DNA from: CBDCNP01 sp965222425
Lineage (GTDB): Bacteria; Acidobacteriota; Vicinamibacteria; Marinacidobacterales; DATDRI01
Direction of reading: 5' to 3'
DNA length: 64,000 nucleotides
Assembly (NCBI GenBank): GCA_965222425.1
Contig: CBDCTW010000018.1
Span: forward strand, 372,001-436,000
Shown here: positions 35,848 through 44,629 of the stretch, piece after piece
Numbering within the stretch: the stretch's first letter is position 1
Layout of the letters: every line of letters begins with the position of its first letter
The notes under the pieces: generated by a model
What the model was told of the DNA's origin: nothing
Seen by the model: only the letters and a program-made list of their open reading frames with translations
The model's database searches: none
Position numbers and translations under genes: made by a program

Positions 35848-37479
35848 CTATCGACCGCGCTGTTTTTCTCTCGTCGCGCGGAACTCGCTTTTCTCACTCC
35901 ACTCCGGCCACTGCGCGCCAGTGGTCAGCTCGTATCCCATGAGGTAGAAGAGCTCCAGATCTTCGACGGCGCCGGATAGATCCCAGTAGTCCTTCACCTC
36001 GTCCGAGGGCTTGTGGTAGTCCTCGCTTGTGTACTTCTTTCGCATCTCGATGCCCCAGCCCTCCGGCTTGTTGATGAACTCGATGCCTGCGTTCGGGTAA
36101 AACGCGGGGATTCCGATTTTCGCAAACTCGAAGTGATCGGACCGGTAGTACGAGCCTTTTTCAGGCTCCGGGTCTGGTCGCAAGATGCGGCCCTGTTGTG
36201 AAGCGAGCTTGGTCGCGAGGTCGTCCAGCGCCGATTGCCCCATTCCCACGACGGTTACATCCCGTGTCGGTCCGAGTAGGTTGAGACCATCCATGTTGAT
36301 GACCGCCACCGTATCCTTGGGCGGATAAAGCGGGTTGCGACCGTAGTGTCGAGAGCCGAGGAGGCCACGCTCTTCTGCGGTCACCGCAAGAAAGAGGACA
36401 CTCCGAGCCGGGGCTTCGTCGAGTCTCCCGAACGCCTCGGCGATCTCCAGGAGGCCCGCGGTTCCGCTAGCGTTATCGTGGGCACCGTTAAAGATGTTGT
36501 CACCGGTGAGCCCGGGATCGATCCCCATGTGATCCCAGTGGGCGACGTAGATGATCCCTTCGTCGGGCGACTGCCGACCCGGAAGCTTCGCCACGACGTT
36601 GGCAGACTCGATCTCTCGGATGGAATTCTGTAGCGCGACCGCCATGGTCACGCCCAGAGCGACGGGCTCGAAGGAGCGATCCGTCGCCGACTGCTTCATC
36701 TCGTCGAAGTCCATCCCTGCCATCTCGAAGACCCTGCGTGTCGCATCGATGTGGATCCAGCCCTCTACACCCAGAAGGTCTCCGTCGTCGCCCGATGTTG
36801 CCAGCACGAACTTCTCGGAACCCGAGTCGGAAATCACCTCCCAGGGATAGCCCGCCGGTTCGGTCTCGTGGATCACGAACCCCCCCGCGGCACCGAGCTC
36901 GGCGGCGATCTCGAACTTGTAGGTCCAACGACCGTAATAGGTCATGGCCCTACCACCGAAAATATCCTCGCCGGGCGGATCGTTGACCAACACGAGGAGA
37001 ATCTTGTTGCGCACGTCCAAATCCTTGAAGTCATCCCACTCGTACTCGGGAGCCAAGACGCCGTAGCCCACGAAGACAAGCTCACCTTCCACATCGAGAC
37101 GCTCTTTCACGCGACGCGTGCTGGCCGCAATGTCCACCTTGGGTTCGAGCTCCATTGCGACGGTTCCGTTCTTGACCACGACAGGGTTCAACTCGGTTGG
37201 AGTCAAGCTCACCAGCGGGACTTGCTGGAGGAAGGTGCCATCGGGATTGCCAGGAGCTAGGCCGAATGAGCGAAAGCTCTCGATGAGATACTCGACGGTC
37301 TTTTCCTCACCCGCCGAGCCAGGAGCCCGCCCCTCGAACGCATCCGAAGAGAGGATCTTGATACGCTCCATAAGGGAATCGGCATTGATCGCATCGGGAT
37401 GCGACTCTGGGGGTGATTCTTGACAAGCGATGGCGATGAAGCCGAGAGAAAGGCAGACCAAGGTGGTCACCGTGCGCAT
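35848..37479 (-). CDS. M28-family metallopeptidase lipoprotein with inserted PA-like domain
   Basis: 543 aa. The signal ends in lipobox IAIAC, so it is probably a lipoprotein. A protease-associated domain lies at about residues 110-270 (ELVFVGYGVLAPEYEWDDF ... GAAGGFVIHETEPAGYPW). The M28 zinc ligands follow: AHWDHMG, HDNASGTAGLLE, VTAEERGLLGSRHY, INMDG and DYHKPSDE. It is a probable periplasmic or surface aminopeptidase. With the M49 and M19 genes it forms a peptide-degrading neighbourhood. Confidence 0.92.
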   Translation of the reverse strand: MRTVTTLVCLSLGFIAIACQESPPESHPDAINADSLMERIKILSSDAFEGRAPGSAGEEKTVEYLIESFRSFGLAPGNPDGTFLQQVPLVSLTPTELNPVVVKNGTVAMELEPKVDIAASTRRVKERLDVEGELVFVGYGVLAPEYEWDDFKDLDVRNKILLVLVNDPPGEDIFGGRAMTYYGRWTYKFEIAAELGAAGGFVIHETEPAGYPWEVISDSGSEKFVLATSGDDGDLLGVEGWIHIDATRRVFEMAGMDFDEMKQSATDRSFEPVALGVTMAVALQNSIREIESANVVAKLPGRQSPDEGIIYVAHWDHMGIDPGLTGDNIFNGAHDNASGTAGLLEIAEAFGRLDEAPARSVLFLAVTAEERGLLGSRHYGRNPLYPPKDTVAVINMDGLNLLGPTRDVTVVGMGQSALDDLATKLASQQGRILRPDPEPEKGSYYRSDHFEFAKIGIPAFYPNAGIEFINKPEGWGIEMRKKYTSEDYHKPSDEVKDYWDLSGAVEDLELFYLMGYELTTGAQWPEWSEKSEFRATREKQRGR

Positions 37480-37580
37480 ATTCTTAGACCTCCATTGCGA
37501 TTGCCAATCCTATCATTTGCGACGGGTCCTTGAAGCGGGAGGGAACCACTTGGGGGAGGCATGAGGGCGTGCCTATGATA

Positions 37581-37630
37581 GACGCCGTCAGAATCCGTTG
37601 TGCCAAGGAACAAGTTGGCCAGACGGCGTT
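37581..37630 (+). repeat. Dispersed palindromic repeat with long stem
   Basis: The unit runs from GACGCCGTCAGAA to GGCCAGACGGCGTT. The ends ACGCCGTC and GACGGCGT pair perfectly over 8 bp. It lies between the divergent M28 and GatC-like genes, 22 bp before the composite copy. Confidence 0.7.
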
Positions 37631-37652
37631 ATGGGGGCTTCCATCCTTTGTT

Positions 37653-37727
37653 CCCTCTCCCTCTGGGAGTGTTGGGCGTCAACTAAATGGCGTGCCGATA
37701 TCAATGTGGTCAGACGCCGGGTGAGGG
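37653..37727 (+). repeat. Composite palindromic repeat, copy C, supplying a ribosome binding site
   Basis: CCCTCTCCCTCTGGGAG (37653-37669), then a unit from GGGCGTC (37674-37680) to GACGCC (37713-37718), then GGGTGAGGG ending at 37727. Its last five bases, GAGGG, lie 7 nt before the ATG of the next gene and look like its Shine-Dalgarno sequence. Pairing with the upstream CCCTC would hide that site. Confidence 0.72.
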
Positions 37728-37734
37728 AAACACC

Positions 37735-37920
37735 ATGAAACTCACACGGGAAGGTCTCGATCGACTCACACGAGAGCTCGGACTGAAGCTCGACTCTGAG
37801 GAGTTGGAAACCTTGTTTCACCGGATGCAGTCTTTGAAACAAACACTCGGTGCACTAGAGGAGCTCGTCGAGCCTGCTCTCGAGCCGTTTCCTACCGTGA
37901 CGTTGCCGGAGGACGGGTAG
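37735..37920 (+). CDS. GatC-like small protein preceding the amidase
   Basis: 61 aa, shorter than typical GatC (~95 aa). MKLTREGLDRLTRELGLKLD followed by SEELETLFHRMQSL and LEPFPTVTLPEDG resembles the GatC fold up to its VEP/P-rich end. It ends 3 nt before the amidase start, so the two probably work as a pair. The ribosome binding site comes from the composite repeat. It may instead be a partner of a non-tRNA amidase. Confidence 0.6.
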   Translation: MKLTREGLDRLTRELGLKLDSEELETLFHRMQSLKQTLGALEELVEPALEPFPTVTLPEDG

Positions 37921-37923
37921 CGA

Positions 37924-39290
37924 ATGGCAACCGACGAGCTATCGTTTCGTTCACTTTTCGAGATAACCGGACTCATTCGCCGTAAGGAAGTCTCGGTTCG
38001 GGAGCTGGTCGACCACCAGCTGACCCGCCTGAGATCCCTCGAACCGCGTTTGAACGCATTCATCACCGTGACCGAGGAGGAAGCCCGCGTGGCGGCCGAG
38101 AACGCCGACCGAAAACTGGCACGCGGTGAATCACCGGGGCCTCTGTATGGAGTCCCCATGACCCTTAAGGATCTATTTTGGACGCGGGGCGTCCTCACCA
38201 CATCAGGCTCCAAAGTTTCCGCCGCGTTCGTTCCCCAAGAGGACGCCACTACCGTAGCGCGGCTACGCGAAGCGGGCGCGGTATTCTTGGGTAAGACGAA
38301 CCTTCACGAATTCGCCTACGGAATCTCGAACGTCAATCCCCACTACGGTCCAGTGCGCAATCCTTGGGACGAGGAGCGGATCAGCGGGGGCTCCAGCGGC
38401 GGTTCGGCGGCCAGCCTCGCGGCGGGAATCGGCTACGGATCGGTCGGGACCGACACCGGCGGTTCGATACGCATACCCTCGTCGCTTTGCGGGATCGTCG
38501 GGCTGAAGCCCACCTACGGTTGGTGAGTCGCTACGGCGTGACGCCACTCGCCTGGAGCTTGGACCATGTCGGACCCATGGCCCGCACCGTGAAGGATGTC
38601 GCGATCCTCTTCGACGTTCTCGCTGGGTACGGTCCGAAGGACCCCACCTCGCGCAAGCGAAAGCTTGCTTCGGTAGGTAGCGAGCTCGAGGAGATTCCGT
38701 CAGAACTTCTAATGGCCGTACACCCTGGTTACTTCTTCGAAGACCTGGAACCTCAAGTGCGGAAGCTGGTCGAAGCCGCGGTCGAGGATCTCGAGAAGTT
38801 GGGCCTCGAGCGCATCGAAGTTTCGATTCCGGAAATCGAGCATCAGGGAACCTGTCGAAACGTCATAACTTTTGCAGAAGCGGCTTCCTATCATGAGCCG
38901 TCGCTTCGAGAGAGGCCCGAGGATTACGGGCCGGCTACCAGAGAGTTGCTAGAGCTCGGCTTGCTGGTGCGGGCCACCGAGTACCTGACCGCGCAACGTG
39001 CGCGCCGGCGAATTGTCGAAGCCTTCACCCAAGCGTTTCAGGGATTCGACGTCCTTGTTTCTCCGACCGTTCCCGTTCCGGCACCCCGGATAGGGGAGGA
39101 GTTATTCGCAAACGGCGAGAAGCTGCGCCCGGGCCTTCTACGGTTGCCAACTCCGTTCAACACGACTGGCTTTCCCGCCATTTCTGTTCCCTGCGGCTTC
39201 ACACCGGAAGGCCTTCCGGTGGGCCTTCAGTTGGCGGCCCGCCCCTTTCACAAGAAGCGCTTGCTTCAAGTCGCATCCATGGGTGGATAG
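37924..39290 (+). pseudogene. GatA-like amidase, one-base frameshift
   Basis: Amidase-signature family. The first frame (37924-38526) carries the catalytic lysine in MTLKDLFW, the cis-Ser motif GGSSGGSAA and nucleophile DTGGSIRIPSS. It stops right after GLKPTYG, where the family continues LVSRYG; that continuation is in the next frame (VSRYGVTPLAWSLDHVGPMA) and runs to 39290. A single T missing at 38520-38521 explains the break. The C-terminus is also rather short (KRLLQVASMGG). All catalytic residues precede the shift. Assembly error is plausible. With the GatC-like gene it may form an amidotransferase or a peptide amidase; no gatB is visible. Confidence 0.8.
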
Positions 39291-39443
39291 GCATCCGAGC
39301 TTGAGCTAGGCGCAGCGAAAAAAATCGGAGAAAGACTTGAAAGGACGTGAAGAGAAAGCATGCACGCCGACTCATCGAAGCTCGCGCCGATAGATCTCCA
39401 ATCCCAAGGATGAATGATAAACTTCCCGGCCGGAGGTATGTTG

Positions 39444-40241
39444 ATGCTCCTCGAAGGTAAAAAGGGCCTGGTGGTAGGGATCGCGAACAAGCGGTCTCTC
39501 GCCTGGGGAATTGCCCAGTCTGCGTCGCGAGAAGGGGCCCGCTTGGCGGTCACCTACCAAGGCGAGAGGTTGGAAAAGAATGTTCGCAAGTTGGCCGAAG
39601 AGCTGAACGAACCGATCATCCTCCCTTGCGACGTGACGCGGGACGAGGAGATGGACTCCCTGGCGGAAACCATAAAAAACCAATGGGGTGGCCTGGACTT
39701 CGTCATCCACGCGGTGGCCTTCGCCTTGCGGGAGGAGCTCGATGGGGAGTACCTCGACACGTCGCGCGAAGGCTACCGCGTTGCGCAGGACGTCTCGGCC
39801 TATTCTCTCGTCGCTCTGGCGCGCCGCATGGCGCCCTTGATGGAGACGGAAGGTCGAGGAGGGAGCATAGTGACTCTGACCTATTTGGGAGGGCCGCGCG
39901 TTGTCCCACATTACAACGTCATGGGTGTAGCGAAGGCGGCGCTCGAGGCGTCGGTCCGCTATCTGGCTGCCGACTTGGGGCCTCGCGGTGTTCGCGTGAA
40001 CGCTATCTCCGCAGGCCCGGTCAAGACGATCGCCGCCTCCGGAGTGCACGGTATTTCCAAGATGCTGGAGTACCATCGGAGTCATGCTCCGTTACGGAAG
40101 AACACCGAGCAGGCAGAAGTGGGAGACGCGGCCGTCTTTTTGGTGTCGGAGCTATCGCGCGGCGTCACCGGCGACGTGCTGTACGTGGATAGTGGCTTTC
40201 ATATCATGGGAATGGCCGACCTCGGGTCACCAGAGTCTTGA
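39444..40241 (+). CDS. fabI: Enoyl-[acyl-carrier-protein] reductase (NADH)
   Basis: 265 aa short-chain dehydrogenase that reduces enoyl-ACP in fatty-acid elongation. It begins MLLEGKKGLVVGIANKRSLA, the FabI-type GxxxxxSxA nucleotide motif. HAVAFALREELDG, TLTYLGGPRVVPHYNVMGVA and the following Lys give the FabI Tyr-Met-Lys catalytic pattern. ATG at 39444 is chosen because GGAGG lies 7 nt upstream; starts at 39438 and 39414 are in frame. It is monocistronic here. Confidence 0.95.
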   Translation: MLLEGKKGLVVGIANKRSLAWGIAQSASREGARLAVTYQGERLEKNVRKLAEELNEPIILPCDVTRDEEMDSLAETIKNQWGGLDFVIHAVAFALREELDGEYLDTSREGYRVAQDVSAYSLVALARRMAPLMETEGRGGSIVTLTYLGGPRVVPHYNVMGVAKAALEASVRYLAADLGPRGVRVNAISAGPVKTIAASGVHGISKMLEYHRSHAPLRKNTEQAEVGDAAVFLVSELSRGVTGDVLYVDSGFHIMGMADLGSPES

Positions 40242-40286
40242 TGCGTCCTAATGATTCTTGATGGCTCTTGATTTGGAAGAGGGAGA

Positions 40287-41588
40287 ATGACGTCAACTCG
40301 TACGAGGAATGGATTGCTGGTTGCTTTTGTCTTGGGGCTCATCTCTTTCGGAGCGTGTGCCGGGGGTGGCTCTCCCGCGCCTTCAACTCCGCTCGAGCGG
40401 GCTCGAGCCTTACACGATCGGGTGCCTCTCATCGACGGGCACAACGATTTGCCGTGGCAATACCGGCAGCACTTCCAGCGAGCCGTGTCCCGGCTCGATA
40501 TCGCGCAGCCTCAACCCCATCTGATGACGGATATACCGCGATTGCGTGAAGGTGGAGTCGGGGCGCAGTTCTGGTCGGTCTATGTACCGACGAGCCTGGA
40601 CGGAGGGGATGCGGTGCTCGCGACCCTTGAGCAGATCGACGTGGTTTACCAAATGATTCGCCGTTATCCGGATACTTTCGAGCTCGCCTTGACCGCTGAT
40701 GAAGTGGAGGCCTCATTCGGTGACGGGAAGATCGCCTCGTTGATCGGAATGGAGGGTGGGCATTCCATCAACAACTCTTTGGCAGCCCTTCGCATGTTCT
40801 ACAAACTCGGGGCGCGTTACATGACGCTTGCCCACAGCGCGAACACACCTTGGGCAGACTCGGCCACCGATGAGGCCCATCTGGACGGGCTTTCGGCGTT
40901 TGGGAGGGAAGTGGTTGGCGAGATGAACTGGTTGGGGATGCTGATAGACCTATCGCACGTTTCGCCGGCTACCATGCATGACGCGTTGGACGTCTCGGAG
41001 ACCCCTATCATCTTTAGCCATTCTGCGGCCCGCGCGATCACCGGTCATCTTCGAAACGTGCCCGATGATGTTCTGAGTCGGCTTCCGGACAACGGTGGCG
41101 TCGTCATGGTCACCTTCGTATCGAGCTTCATTTCGGTGGAAGCGTTCGAGCATCGTCGTGCCGGTGAAGCGGAGCGGGAGCGTTTGCGCGGCTTGCCGGG
41201 AAGCACGGAAGACTCAGTACGGGAAGCGATGGAGCCATGGAACGAGGCCAACCCTGCTCCGCGAGGGACGGTTTCCATGGTCGCGGATCATATAGGCCAC
41301 ATACGCGACGTGGCGGGCATCGAGCACATCGGGATCGGTTCCGATTACGACGGCACGACCTACGTGGCGGCAGGCCTCGACGACGTTTCTATGTTGCCGG
41401 CACTCACCGCGGTGCTCCTCGAACGCGGTTACTCGGGTCAGGACGTCATGAAGGTACTCGGACTCAATCTCCTCAGAGTGATGCGTAACGTCGAAGCCGT
41501 CGCCGAGAGGCTCCAACGGGAGCGCGGACCATCGGAAGCACTTATCGAAGAGGTCGACAGCGACGGCGCTTCTCGCACGGGGGGATGA
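40287..41588 (+). CDS. Membrane dipeptidase (M19) lipoprotein
   Basis: 433 aa. Signal with lipobox FGAC. Zinc ligands of the M19 renal dipeptidase family: LIDGHNDLPW, the bridging glutamate in GMEGGHSI, LTLAHSAN, FSHSAARAI and the GIGSDYDGT aspartate. ERGYSGQDVMKVLGLNLLRV is the typical C-terminal block. It hydrolyses dipeptides, probably in the periplasm. A third peptidase of the 33-42 kb neighbourhood. Confidence 0.94.
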   Translation: MTSTRTRNGLLVAFVLGLISFGACAGGGSPAPSTPLERARALHDRVPLIDGHNDLPWQYRQHFQRAVSRLDIAQPQPHLMTDIPRLREGGVGAQFWSVYVPTSLDGGDAVLATLEQIDVVYQMIRRYPDTFELALTADEVEASFGDGKIASLIGMEGGHSINNSLAALRMFYKLGARYMTLAHSANTPWADSATDEAHLDGLSAFGREVVGEMNWLGMLIDLSHVSPATMHDALDVSETPIIFSHSAARAITGHLRNVPDDVLSRLPDNGGVVMVTFVSSFISVEAFEHRRAGEAERERLRGLPGSTEDSVREAMEPWNEANPAPRGTVSMVADHIGHIRDVAGIEHIGIGSDYDGTTYVAAGLDDVSMLPALTAVLLERGYSGQDVMKVLGLNLLRVMRNVEAVAERLQRERGPSEALIEEVDSDGASRTGG

Positions 41589-41604
41589 TTAAGAGAGGAA
41601 GCAC

Positions 41605-41909
41605 GGGATCGCTTTCTCCCTAGATGGCGGCGAGGTTTATCTGGTATCGACGGGGGGCAAACGCTTACCGTTTTGGATTACTGCACCGATTCCGTTCAAA
41701 GGAGCTTCGAGCTCAGCGACCTGCCGATTGGGATCGCCATGACTCCAGATGGTCGGCATGGAGTGGTGAGCCATTTCGGGGCGGATCGGCTCTCCTTGGT
41801 CAATCTTCCAACCGGACGGAAACTCTACGTGTCTTGCGAGGGCTCTCATGAGCTCTACGTGATAGCCATTCCCGAGAAGTGGGTCACTGAATCGACCAGC
41901 GAGCCATAG
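41605..41909 (+). pseudogene. Remnant of a beta-propeller (YVTN-like) protein
   Basis: Repeat-like blades are readable in two frames: IAFSLDGGEVYLVSTGG, then after a G6 run (41652-41657) LTVLDYCTDSVQRSFELSDL, PIGIAMTPDGRHGVVSHFGA and DRLSLVNLPTGRKLYVSCEG. There is no credible start, only about two blades remain, and the frame breaks, so this is a 5'-truncated, probably internally deleted remnant. Confidence 0.6.
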
Positions 41910-41918
41910 GAGGAGACA

Positions 41919-42162
41919 ATGCGATTCGCCGCGATCGCCTCCACTCTCCTCTCCGTCGGATGTGCTGCCGCGGAGGAACTCCCTTTCGATCGAATCAAGC
42001 TCCCGCCCGGATTCGAGATCCATCCCTACGCGACCGGGGTCCCCAATGCCAGCTCGATGTCTCTTAGCCCCGGCGGCACCCTATTCGTGGGCACGATGGA
42101 CGAAGGCAACGTCTATGCGGTCCTCGACCAAGACCAAGACGATCGCGCCGACAAACTTCTCC
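41919..42162 (+). pseudogene. 5' remnant of a sorbosone-dehydrogenase-like (PQQ-type propeller) gene
   Basis: ATG at 41919 has an excellent ribosome binding site (AGGAGGAGACA). A signal-like start (MRFAAIASTLLSVGCAAA) is followed by IKLPPGFEIHPYATGVPNAS, LSPGGTLFVGT, NVYAVLDQDQDD and RADK. Identity stops abruptly near 42160, where sequence of another gene on the opposite strand begins; the open frame runs on to 42350 as nonsense. Confidence 0.65.
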
Positions 42163-42435
42163 CAGTAGCGTGTGTGCTCGAGCGTCGCCGGGATCGTAGC
42201 GCTCGAAGTCCCTCGCGATCTCTTCCGCTTCGTCTAGCCTCCCTTGGCCTAGGAGAGCGAGTCCGAGCTCGACGAAGTAATCGGCACCCGGATCGAAACG
42301 CGTCCTCGCTCCGCGGAGCTCGTTTTCGGCCTCGGCGAACCGGCCCATAGAGTTGAGCAACGTTCCGTAGAGATAGCGCGCTTCTCCGTGCGATGCGTCG
42401 ATGCCCAGCGCCGCCTCGAGGTGAGGGACCTGTCT
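42161..42435 (-). pseudogene. Remnant of a TPR protein
   Basis: On the minus strand, tetratricopeptide-like helices are clear: RQVPHLEAALGIDASHGEAR, YLYGTLLNSMGRFAEAENEL, YFVELGLALLGQGRLDEAEE, ARDFERYDPGDARAHTLLG. A TAA stop lies in frame just upstream, and the 3' end abuts the dehydrogenase remnant. It is therefore an internal fragment cut at both ends. Confidence 0.65.
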
Positions 42436-42439
42436 TTCC

Positions 42440-42972
42440 GCCTTTCCAAGGATACGTTAAGAGTCCGTACGTTGGCGCGTCTGTCCGGTGTTTCGGCGCG
42501 GGACATCGAGAAGGGCCGTCTCAAGAGGGACTCCTCCGAGTGGAAAAAGATCGAGCAAAGCGACAAGCAAGCCTCTCCTTAGGTTGAAGCGGGTCTTCGT
42601 GGTCGAGGCGGGCAGCGAGACGAACCTCACGCTGATCCGCAAGATGTGCCGGCAGCTGTTGGACTCGAGCGGGGGTGCTATTCGCGCACTGTTCGTGGAC
42701 GGGATCGAGCACCTAGGCAAGAGCGGAGAACGGTTGTTTCTTGCGCCCAAGGTCTAAAGGAGCTCAGCGAATCGATGGACGTCGTGGTGATCGCAGCGGC
42801 CGAGGGGAGCGAGCCACTGACCGATCCTTCTATTGACTTTGCTGGCGTCCTGCGCGACGGCAAGAGCGGGATGGTGGCACTCGACCTACTAGCGGCCGGC
42901 GAACGTGAGCCACAGTGCTTGTCGTTCGAATACCTGCCCAGCATCCACCGTTTTATCGACCGGGGTAAGTAG
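42440..42972 (+). pseudogene. Remnant of a RecA-fold (possibly DnaB-like) ATPase
   Basis: Three frame segments join into one protein-like string: KDTLRVRTLARLSGVSARDI ... EWKKIEQSDKQ, then RVFVVEAGSETNLTLIRKMC ... LFVDGIEHLGKSGERLFLA, then GLKELSESMDVVVIAAAEGS ... YLPSIHRFIDRGK. The last shift sits at a C run (42746-42748). LFVDGIEHL looks like a Walker-B strand. The Walker A region is absent. The DnaB-like assignment is tentative. Confidence 0.5.
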
Positions 42973-43028
42973 TGGCTGTAAGTGACACCGGCGTCTGATT
43001 CGATAGCGGGCGTCTTCTAGCCAGGTCA

Positions 43029-43127
43029 GCGTCTGACCACGCTCCTAGAAAAGATCAACCTTGAGTGACGCCCGGCACAAGACGGCCCTCTGGCCACGCC
43101 TCGAGAATAGATCAACCTTGAGTGCTC
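43029..43127 (-). repeat. Two palindromic repeat units overlapping the 3' end of hisC
   Basis: On the minus strand one unit runs from GGGCGTCACTCAAGGTTGAT to GTGGTCAGACGC (43029-43073). A second, degenerate unit (43083-43127) shares the 16-bp block AGATCAACCTTGAGTG (43052-43067 and 43109-43124). The hisC stop codon (43112-43114) lies inside the second unit. Further GCGTCTG/GGGCGTC pieces lie at 42990-43020. Confidence 0.65.
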
Positions 43128-44179
43128 CTCTTCAACGCGTTCACCAGACGTTTGTTTTGGTCGGGGCGGCCGACCGCGATTCGCAACACACCCTCCAACC
43201 CCGGGTCATGACTGCGATCGCTTACGATGATCTCCTGGCTGGCAAGCATCGAGACCAGTTTGGACGCGTCATGTCCGGCGCGCAGCAGAATGAAGTTGGT
43301 GCGGGTGGGCATTGCGTCTAATCCCAAACCCTGCAGTGCCTTTACGAGAGACGACATCTCCTTCCGCACCATCTGAACATGCGCGTGAAGGAAGTCTGAG
43401 TCCTCGAGCGCGGCACAGGCTGCTACCAGGGCGGTCGTGCTCACGGAAAAGGGCGTTCGGACCTTTAGCAATGAGGCGACGACGTCCGCGTGCGCGACCA
43501 AGAAGGCCACTCGCAATCCCGCGAGACCATGTGCTTTGGAGAAGGTGCGCAGTACCGCAAGGTTGGCCGGCCGGGGGCGAATCGAGAGGGTCGTCTCGCC
43601 GTGGTATTCCACGTAGGCTTCGTCGCAAACCACGAGCGTGTCGGGAGCCCTGCTGCAGAGATCCGCGATCCAATCGATCTCCACCGCCGTGCCGGTGGGG
43701 TTATTGGGGTTCACGATGATCGCCATCCGCGGCCGCGCCGCCATCGCATCCAAGAACTCTAGCCGAGGGAATTGTAGGTCTTCGCCGTATGGAACGCGCC
43801 AGATGGTCTCTCCGGTCGTCTCGGCCTCGGTTAGAAACGTCACAAAGGTTGGAGAGGGAAGCACGACCGTATCGTGGGGGTCCCGAAACGCTTCGAACAG
43901 AAGAGAAATGCCTTCGTCTGCTCCGGCCGTGATCAGGATTTCGTTTGTAGGAACGTGCAATTGCTCAGAGAGAAGGCCGAGCAGCTGTTCATGGAAGCCA
44001 TAAAGCGATAACGCCCGGCCACCATCGTCCAACAACGACGAGAGAGCGGTGAGAACCCGAGGCGAGGGGCCCCATTGGTTCTCATTCATGTCCAAGCGGA
44101 GTTTGCCATCCCGGTGATAATCTGGGATCTGGGGAGTGCGGGCGGCTGCGATGAGAGGGCGGGGACGCGGAGGCTTCAC
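43112..44179 (-). CDS. hisC: Histidinol-phosphate aminotransferase family
   Basis: 355 aa fold-I aminotransferase. LDMNENQWGPSP opens it as in HisC; NPNNPTGTAV, VVCDEAYVEYHGE, the PLP lysine in TFSKAHGLAGLRV, and the C-terminal arginine region VLRIAVGRPDQN follow. It transfers the amino group in histidine synthesis; a phenylalanine or tyrosine aminotransferase role cannot be excluded without other his genes nearby. The final codons are provided by the palindromic repeat sequence. Confidence 0.88.
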   Translation of the reverse strand: MKPPRPRPLIAAARTPQIPDYHRDGKLRLDMNENQWGPSPRVLTALSSLLDDGGRALSLYGFHEQLLGLLSEQLHVPTNEILITAGADEGISLLFEAFRDPHDTVVLPSPTFVTFLTEAETTGETIWRVPYGEDLQFPRLEFLDAMAARPRMAIIVNPNNPTGTAVEIDWIADLCSRAPDTLVVCDEAYVEYHGETTLSIRPRPANLAVLRTFSKAHGLAGLRVAFLVAHADVVASLLKVRTPFSVSTTALVAACAALEDSDFLHAHVQMVRKEMSSLVKALQGLGLDAMPTRTNFILLRAGHDASKLVSMLASQEIIVSDRSHDPGLEGVLRIAVGRPDQNKRLVNALKRSTQG

Positions 44180-44294
44180 TTCGTTGGCCGCCTTTTCCAG
44201 GGAAGCGAGTAGCTCGGGTCGCGTCGAAACTCACGACCGATTCGATAGTCGGTGGATCGTTTCACAGCTGTTCGTACGCCCCTTCTCTTATGCA

Positions 44295-44391
44295 GGCATC
44301 AAAAGGCTCGGTGGCACCTATCAACGTGGACAGATGCCCCTGCTGGGCGTCAAAATGGCTCTGTGTCAGTTATCGACGTGCTCAGACGCCC
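44295..44391 (+). repeat. Two tandem palindromic repeats upstream of hisC
   Basis: Unit 1 (44295-44338) has arms GGCATC and GATGCC; unit 2 (44345-44391) has GGGCGTC and GACGCCC. The arms differ between units at the same paired position (A-T versus G-C), a compensatory change. Both contain TATC(A/G)ACGTG. They lie about 115-210 bp upstream of the hisC start. The adjoining stretch 44392-44629 shows no convincing gene. Confidence 0.78.
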
Positions 44392-44629
44392 GTGCCAATC
44401 CAGATCTTGGTGATTATGGACGACTCTTCGAGGGCAGACACGCACCGGGGGCCCGATTGGGGCCCAATACGGCGGCTGCTAGAGCGGCCGATCGCGAAAT
44501 GCTGTGCGTCGGAACCGCCATGCGAGCTTTGCCCGTCTGCCCTACATTCCTCGTCGAAAGAGACGCCTGGATCACTATTTTTCTCCAAGGACCTTGTTGG
44601 GCGCTCTGCGTGATCCACCCGCCCGGCAT

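Noticed and set aside
44394..44629. Possible gene downstream of the adenosine-specific kinase
   Set aside because: Open frames exist on both strands but none has a good start signal or recognisable protein pattern.
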